Position numbers and translations under genes: made by a program. DNA of 64,000 nucleotides, taken from the NCBI GenBank assembly GCA_911728435.2, contig OU452210.1:4154001-4218000 (forward strand), read 5' to 3'. This DNA is from Apoderus coryli (Eukaryota > Arthropoda > Insecta > Coleoptera > Attelabidae). Positions 36,001 through 45,000 of this stretch are shown piece after piece (within the stretch, counting starts at the first letter, position 1; the number at the start of each line of letters is the position of its first letter). The notes beneath the pieces are model-generated. The model saw only the letters and a list, made by a program, of their open reading frames with translations, did no database searches and was not told where the DNA came from.

Positions 36001-39000
36001 CCCCCGTTTCACTCTGATGGATGGGGTGGTGTAAATAACGCCTTGAGCCTATGAGCAACTGAAAATCTCCATTGTATATTTTTTTCTTTTTATCATGATT
36101 CGATGTAAACGATGGACTTTCAGACTACCCTCTAGGGTTTTTATATTTTATTCACTACTGATGTTTGGCAATTTTTCAACCCCCATAAAAACCAAACACC
36201 ATAAACATTGCTTTTTGTAGGTAGGTATCTACATCTCTAGTCTCAAACAAAATAATTTTAATACCAGTTTAATGACAGTCGCAAAATAACAAAGAGAGAA
36301 CAGTAGGCAAAATCTGCAAATTCTAAAATATCGCCACCCCGTTAAAGGGGTAAAATTGAAGGGTTTTAAATGTAATCAAAATGTAAGGGGATGAAAATAA
36401 CAATTTAACGTTGTGGTCAGGGGTAGAACAGTATAGTGTTGCACCACATTTCGTGCTGCTGTTTTATTAATCTAATTTAACTAAATGAACACTTTTGGAT
36501 ATAACATATAACACAACAAGTTTTAGAGAATATCAATAATTACAATACACTTTAAATGTAGGTTGTATTTGTATATATTCAAATGAACAGAGAATAATAT
36601 GTATGAAATCAAATCAAATATTTCTATGAAAAATATAAAATTCATTATATCTCTGTACAAAACCAGCAAAAATATATTAATAATATATATTAAGTGCGCC
36701 TTGGAGAATCAGGGTTGGCAGAGGCGGTAGATTTTCTTTGTATGCTGCAAGTCTGATATCTGTTTTCTTTAGAATGATAATAATGACTATACTTTTAACA
36801 CTGCACAAAATTGATACATGCTATTTTTATTTCAAATATAAAGTAGTTAAAAATATGTTTTTCTACGACTGTCTTTAAATGCCTTTATTATATGTTCAAT
36901 CATGATTTGACAATGTAGTACATTGTAATGCTGTTTATCATTTATCCGTGCGTAATAATATTTCCCCCTAGTTGCCTAGCAACTAGTGGGAAATATTATT
37001 ACGCACGGATAAAATTTCATTGTGTACAAACACCAAATTGACAGTTTTGGTATTTATAATTAATAATAATTATAATTAAGTATTTCGCTAATTTCAAAAC
37101 ACATAAACAGTGATAGTGAATATAGTTTAACACCACCTAGTCAATTTAATGCTTCTAATTTATCGTATTTAGGCTTATATGCTAACAAGGGTAAATTTAG
37201 AAAAACAAATATTTGCCTAAAAATTATGTTAAATATATTCAAAAGTATTAAAACAGTCGTAGAAAAAGTATAGTGTGAAACTCACATGAACTGACCATTT
37301 CCTACTCGTATGATTTGCAGCACTCGCCTGCGGCTCATGCTGCAAACGATCATACTCGTAGGAAATATATGTCATTTCATGTTCGTTGCACAATATACTA
37401 TTAATTAATTGTAGCAAATTTACCTTACACGTTCAATATAGCCCTAAACATGGGACGATATATTAAATTTGGTATGGTCATGTATTGTTTTGATTGTTTA
37501 TTTTTCTCAGATTCTTCCAGAATTTCCATTTTTGAATAGTATTGATTATTGCGTTAATTGTAACGGCCAAGATTTTTCTGCATTTTTCTAGAATCCTATA
37601 AAAGCTGTGCACTCACCAGTTTTTAATCAGCTTTAATTAAGATTTTATGCGCGAATGTTTACAAGACATAAACAGTAATATAGTATGTGCGAGCGATCCC
37701 GAAATATGTAATATTATGTTGTTTTGTTAACATTAATTTGTGAACTAACATGTTAAGATAGGATAATTCCTGTAAAATATCCATAAAATTGTGAAAGAAT
37801 ATTAATTAAAGCACGCTACATATGCAATTATTAATAATTTACTTTCATTTAAGGATGTAATTAGACTTTGTGCATTATAAAATTTATTTTTCTTTTTGCT
37901 CTTCCTATAAGTATAGAGAAAACCTCAACATAATTTCGCCTGCTATAGAACATTTTGTAATAAGGTCAAAATGGATTAATATGGAATTTAAAGGGTAATT
38001 CAATTATTTTTGTCGAATGGTAAAAGAGCACATATTGTTGTTCAGTGAGGTGATGGCACCTTTAAAACTGGGACCAATTCCTGACGCCTATACATTAGAC
38101 CCAGGAACCTAAGATTATCATATATTGCAAAATCTGAAACTTTTACTGACTAGATAAAAAATGCACTAAAATGAAAAAGTCTTAGTGCAAATAAACGAGA
38201 AATAAAATTTTAAATTATTAAATTTTTGCAAAGAAATTACGAAGCTTGATCTCAGCGATGGTGTAAATCTTTCAGAAAGGGGACTATGCATTGCATTACG
38301 AAGCTGGGGAGACCCTTGTGTAAATAATTAAACACACTCTACTGTCTAACAATTTGACATACTTAGTACAAATTCAATACGGAAACAATATGCAAAAATG
38401 TTAATTATTGTTAAAGATACCGTGGTAAATCAAATAAAAATGTTCCAAGGTTGCACTATTAAACTTGTATCAAAGATCTTGAAATTATAATAATACTAAT
38501 ACTGCAGTTTAGCTAAACTACATACATACAGGGCGTCGCAGTTAAATTTTTTGTTTCTTCTTTTTTTTTTTCAAATAATTTTTAAACGCCTAATTTGGAA
38601 CTAAGAGCTCTTTTGTCCACAAATTTCTGATTTTATCTCAATTTGGCTCTAAAGTTCAGCCCATGTATCTTTTATTTGAATTAAAAAACATTTCTCATCT
38701 GGTACCGTTGCTGAAATAGATGGTGATTAGGTTGTCTACTGTTAGGCTGCAATTCCGAATATCTGACGGCTGCTTGGCGACCATTTGCGTGAGCAAATAC
38801 AGTATTCACTACGGCGAGGCATTCTTGAGAAAAAAAAGGAGACTTTACAGAATAAAAATTAATAAGAATAAAACATAGATAATGTTAATGACAAAGTAAT
38901 ATCAACAAAATACCAGCCTCTGAAACATCTGTAATGCGATAATTTTAATACTATTTGGAAAACGGTTGCTTCTAGCAATTTTTCATAGAATAAACTTTTT

Positions 39001-42000
39001 CGCGTAAATGACATTGATATTTGATTTTACTTCAATAAGATGCATCATAAAGTTATTCAGAATTAAAAAGAACCAAACTGAGATAATATCTCAATTTTTT
39101 TGAATCAAAGAATCCTCTGATATTAAATTTGGTTTAAATTTAAAAAAAATCAATACAAAATTTAATATTAACTTTTGGACTAGCCAAGTTTCGCTAAATC
39201 GCCATATTTTTAAGAAACGAATTTCACATTACATTGTATCATATTCCATTAATTTGATGATTTTATTATAAGTCAAATAAGATTAATTTAATCATAGTAT
39301 TTAATTGGATTTTAAAGTAAAAACCCTATAAATATTTTAACTGTATAATTTATTATCTTTATAGAGGAATCCTCAAATCCATCATCCGACGATGACTTCA
39401 GATACCGTTCGCCAGCAATAACTAGAGTTAATCCTTTAGCCCTCAATTCCCCAGATAGTATTAATGAATCGGCTGTAGCCCTACAAACATCAATTCTCGA
39501 CGTTCTCTCTCCCAATAATAAAACAGATACAAATAATTCCATACGACACCCTTCACCCTATTACTACGGAGATCTTTTCAAATACAAGACAACAGAAATA
39601 TCCCCACCAAAGAAACCGGTTAGTAAGAAAAATCAAAGTTTGCGACAAGACAGGAATGATAATAGACAACAAAGTAATAACAAAAAACTTAAATCAACCA
39701 GGAAACACAAAAAAACTAGCTGTGAAAATACTGAAGTTAGTAATAACAATAATAAAGAGCATACAGAGAAGACTGTTCGTTCCAGACCGGCACTAAGGTA
39801 AGGTAATTTTGATCGTATTTATTACGCATTTAAAAACTAATTTTATAGCTTTTAATTTTCTTTATTAAGTCGAGAATACATATCACAACTTAGGACATTT
39901 ATAAATTTCAATATTAGAAAATGTTCGGATGGGAATGCAATATTCAGCAGCATTTTAACTAACTTATATTACATAGAAATAAATTACACAGGGTGTTAGA
40001 GAACAAGTTAGACATAGGGCACACACAAATTGCTGCTATCAATAACTTACTCTAAGTTATACCTACTCTTAAAATATTATATAGGTTTAACATTTTATTA
40101 TGTAGATATTATATATATTAGGTCATTCAAAAAGGCCATAGGATGACACATAGATGGCGTTACTAGAATTTTTTCCATATGATTTTTATTTTGTACTAAC
40201 CTTGAAACGATACGTGTATAAATTTAACAGCAATCTGACTATTCATTCGTGAGTTATAGCATTTTGTGTGAAGCAACGTTTGTTATTGAAAAAAAAATGG
40301 AAAAAAGTGGATTTCGAGTTTTGATAAAGCATTGCTTCTTGATGAAGTAAAAATACAGTGGAAACTAAACAATGGCTTGATAAACATTATCCGAACTGTG
40401 CTCCATCGAGACAAATGGTAGAGATGTGGATTGCTGAATTTAAACGTGGTCGTAGCAGCACAAATGATGCAGAGCACAGTGGACGTCCAAATGAGACAGT
40501 TATTCCAGAAAACGTCGAAAAAAAATCACAAATTGGTTATGAACGATCTGTTTTTACCATTTTACACGAACATTTGGGTATGCCAAAGCTCTGTGGGTGC
40601 CGCGTGAGCTCACAGTCGACCAAAAACAACAACAAATTGATGCTTCAGAGGAGTGTTTGGCGCTGTTATACCGCAATAAAATGGAATTCTATCGTCGATG
40701 TGTGACAATGGATGAAACATGGTTTCACTATTACACACCAGAATCCAAAAGACAGTCAGCTGAGTGGACAGCAATCGACGAACCGAATCCAAAGCGAGCA
40801 ACAGTCGGCCGGTAAGGTGATGGCGTCGGTATTTCGGGATACGAACGGAATAATTTTCATCGACTACCTTAAAAAAGAAACCACCATCTATAGCAATCAT
40901 TACTGTGCACTTTTGGATAGATTGAAGGCTGAAATCGCAAAGAAACGGCCACATTTGCAAAAGAAAAAAGTGTTGTTTCACCAAGACAATGCACCGTGTC
41001 ACAAATCGATGAAAACTATGGCAAAATTGAATGAATTGGGCTTCGAATTGCTTACCCACCGTATTCTCCGGATTTAGCCCCCAGCGACTTTTTCCTATTT
41101 TCAGATCTCAAGAGAATGCTTGCTGGAAACAAATTTAAGTCCAATGATGAAGTCATCGCTGAAACTGAGGCCTATTTTGACGAGAAAGAGAAATCGTACT
41201 ATAAAAGTGGTATCGAAAAGTTGGAAAATCGCTATACTCGTTGTATTGCTCTCGAAGGCAACTATGTTGAATAATAAAATCGAGTTTTGTCAAAATTTTG
41301 TTTTTTTCTTACTTATTCTACGGACTTTATTGAATGACCTATTATATAAATCTTAACTTATTCAGTCTTTGAAGTCAGTTACCTATTATTTATTTGAAGA
41401 CGTTGTAGGCCAAAAATCCAATCAAATTGAATGTTTAAAGTTTGCATTGAAAAATCAAATATTCCTTCTCAAATTGTTGTGTGACCACTGATTGGTAGAA
41501 CAGAAAAATGCCACTAAATAAAGTCCCTGATTTTTGTGACCTGAACGTTTGCACCCGTATTTTGAATTTCCACAGTCCTTGCTTCAGAATCAAACTGTTA
41601 ATCAAGTCTATAATACTTGGAGAGTATGATTACCGACATATGTCACATTCAAATAGTTCAAATATAATTGAGAACTAAGCAAGTAATTACTAAAAAAAAA
41701 AAGTAATCCATAGTTTCTTCGATATTTCTAATAATAATGTAAAGGTCAATAAATAAAAAATATACCCAACTTAGAATAAATAAAGCATATGAAAATCTGA
41801 TTTTAGACATAAAAAAAGTTCGAGCAACGACAGCCATAGCACAGATTCCCGTGATGCACCGCAAAAAAATCAAATGCCACCAAATCGTGTGAATGTTTTG
41901 CCTGATTTTGACGATGACGACATGACACGCCAAAGACATGTATATGAGACAGCTTTTGATTGCCGTGTTAGTAAATCGGATGACGATTTAGATCAGATTG

Positions 42001-45000
42001 ATAAAGTATCGAACCATCCCGTTCTTGCCCAAATAAATAGTGCGAGTTGGGCAGTACAACCATCAGACGAACCCTCCATAAGTAAGATACTTATTTTTTT
42101 ATGATTCCGAAATAATTAAGTATTTTAGATATTTTTAAAAGTTATTTAGTGTGGAATGCCAATTTAGGAAATCAGTTATAAAAAGACCTTTAGTTTAACA
42201 CTTTCCATTAGTTTACTCCGTACTTTAATAATAATTAATAACGTTAAATGCATATTATACTTATATTATTCTAAGACAATATATTCTTTCAAAATTAAAA
42301 TAATACTTGATCGCGGAAAATACATTTAAATTTGGATTTATCTGTATTTGGGTTATATTGCATTTTTTTTTTTCAAAATACGATATAAGAGCATAATGCT
42401 CTTATGAATTATTCAGTATACCCCAAGTTATTGTGTCAACAAATACAGGGTTATATTGAGTTGGGCCAATATCTTTTTCGTTATTCTGCCGCTCAATAAC
42501 TGGAATTTATTTATTTATTCACGGGCAATGCCCAATTACAATTAAACAAAATTAATTAAAATACGCTACAAAATATTACTAAAACTGTAACAATCATCAA
42601 AACATATTCATAATCACATACAAAATTAAATAAAAAACAGAAAAAAAGAGAAAAACAAAACTACTATGCACGTAATTTGTCCGATTGAAAAGTTGATGAA
42701 ACATGTAGTTCGCTCGTGTGCTTCTGCTCGGAACATGCGTCCTACCTGGGACAGCAAAAACACGATCATGTCGTGGCGTCCCCTGCCACAGGCCAGTGAA
42801 TATGCATCTCAAGTTTTTTATACCTACAACGCGTGCCGTTCACTGAGATTCAAAGGTTCATGCACATTATATGCGATGATCCTCAAGAATCTATGCTGGA
42901 CTTGCTCTATCTTTTTTATATGAAGACCATAATGAAGTAACCAAACACTAGACGCATATTCGAGGGCAGGTCTCTCAAGAGAGATATAAAGCAGTTTCAC
43001 GGTGGTTATGGTGTCACAATATGTAGAGCACCTCTTAATTAAGCCCAGGAAGGTTCAATTCCGTAGACATGGCATTTCGAAAACCATACTGTTAATAATA
43101 TTCTCAAACACCTTGGGAATGACGCTAATTATACTAATAGGTCTATAGTTTCGAGCGTCAGGACGGTCTCCCGAATTAAATATACGGGTAATAGTGTTTG
43201 ATATCCAATAGTCTGGGAAACAATGTCTTTCATGTAAAGACCAAGCTACAGTGTTTAATAAGATATGGTGGTGAGCTATCAGGACCAGGACTATTGTTAG
43301 ACTCTAGCTGAGACAGCTTCAAAAATATTTGCGATATTGAAATAGCATAAAAGGACAAGTTAATACAGTTAACACTCACAGTATCAGGCACCGCTCGAGA
43401 AATAGCAGCATAAACACCTGAAAAATACCTAGCAAACAAATCTATATATCCTGACCGTTGCTCTGTCACTTCCGAAAAATAATTCAAGATTTTGAAACAA
43501 TTTTATGTATGAAATCGTATGAACGTTAGAAAAAAATCATTTTTAAAATAATACAAACTGCATTTAGATATTTGTTTCAGACAGTCAGAAACAATTCACA
43601 TATATGTAATTTTTTAACTTCATTTTCTTCCGATGATTCTGCGAAAAGTTTGGATTTTTTATTTGTTTGTTGGAATTTTCTTTTCTTTCTTTATCTGCAA
43701 CAGAAGTTCGCGTTTCGCTCATGTTGTACCGATTACACAGAATAAATTTGTTTGGTCACTACATTCTGTAGATTTTCATAAAATCTGACAATTTCTTGCT
43801 TGCTGAAGTCTTGTACTTTGCTTAAGCTTGTCGTTTCAGGTACACAAAGACTTAAATTAGGGTTTTTGCCTAAAACTACGTTTAGCTAATCCATTCCAGC
43901 TGCTATTTATGGAATGGATGGTTGGTTTTTAACCACATTCAAAAGCTAAACGACGAATATGCCATCCGGTCAAACCGTAAAACAAATTTGATGTTATAAT
44001 ATGACCTGTAATTTGTTTTCTTGCTTCTCTACTTCTCTACTGATCTTTGCATCTACTTGTAGGTGCTTAATTTTTAAACTCTTTTGAAGCGTTTGATAAG
44101 GAATTCTATATTGCTTGGCGCCCTTTCGATTTGATATAACATCATTTACTAATTCAATTGAACTTCATGTCTCCTATGAGGTATTGAGAGCCATACAAAA
44201 CTCTCCTACTTTATTCAGGAACAAAATAGAACTAAACATCACAGAAGCATTGCTGTGGTTGCTTTGCACTGAACTTTTTAATAGCGGATCCACCAAGTGA
44301 CAATACACAGCCCAGGACGCATTATTTAAAATTAGAAGCTGGTTCCCATTGGACCTCATTACCCCGCGCTTTCCTGTTGTATGACACCGGTGTTATTATA
44401 TTATATATTATTATTATACTTTAAACTGAAGATTGATCTCCCCATATACTGAATCTAGAAAAATAGGATATCTGAGATTTTTTGTAAAAAAAAACTACAT
44501 ATTTTAACTTCATTTTTAACATTCGTGTGAAACAAAACTTCATATACGCAAATAATTAATTATTAAATATAATTATTTTTCAGGTGGAAAGAAATTACAG
44601 GTCAGTAAAAAACTACCTATCCATCCGCAGGAAGACAATAATTCTGTTACAAATATATCAAAAGGTTTGAAGGTAAATAAATATGTTTTATAATTTTAAT
44701 TTCCTATACTAACACAATCGTTTGACTAATCTAGAATATGCGTTTAACGAATGAAGACAGCACGTCCACCTCAAGCGGTTTACCGTTACGAGGTTATACG
44801 CCTTCGCCCCCGTCCACAGCACCCCTTCCAACTAAATTTCCGGGTAAAGAATTAATGATGAATAGCATCAGAAGTGCACCGAATTTGCCATCGAAATATC
44901 GAATAAAAGATGTACATTTACCTACTAAATTTGCAAGAGACCGTTCCAAAACTAACAGTGAAAATAAAGGGAGCGCATTTGAAATTGAGTTTGGAAGGAA

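Larger units (their letters stand above)
30464..39364. other. Intron 2 of the adaptor gene, 8.9 kb, repeat-rich
   Basis: It holds hammerhead-like relics (31700-31760, 33566-33612), a CGTGA-rich block (31921-32230), a gypsy integrase piece (34715-35070), a LINE endonuclease piece (35305-35493), a hairpin at 36941-37013, an imperfect inverted repeat around a GC-rich centre at 37300-37372, and a transposase N-terminal relic (38695-38830). Confidence 0.7.

Noticed and set aside
40610..41059. 149-codon minus-strand frame
   Set aside because: Antisense shadow of mariner copy D; the same shadow recurs in copies A and C.
41120..41356. Separate 78-codon gene
   Set aside because: It is an out-of-frame reading over the 3' end of mariner copy D.
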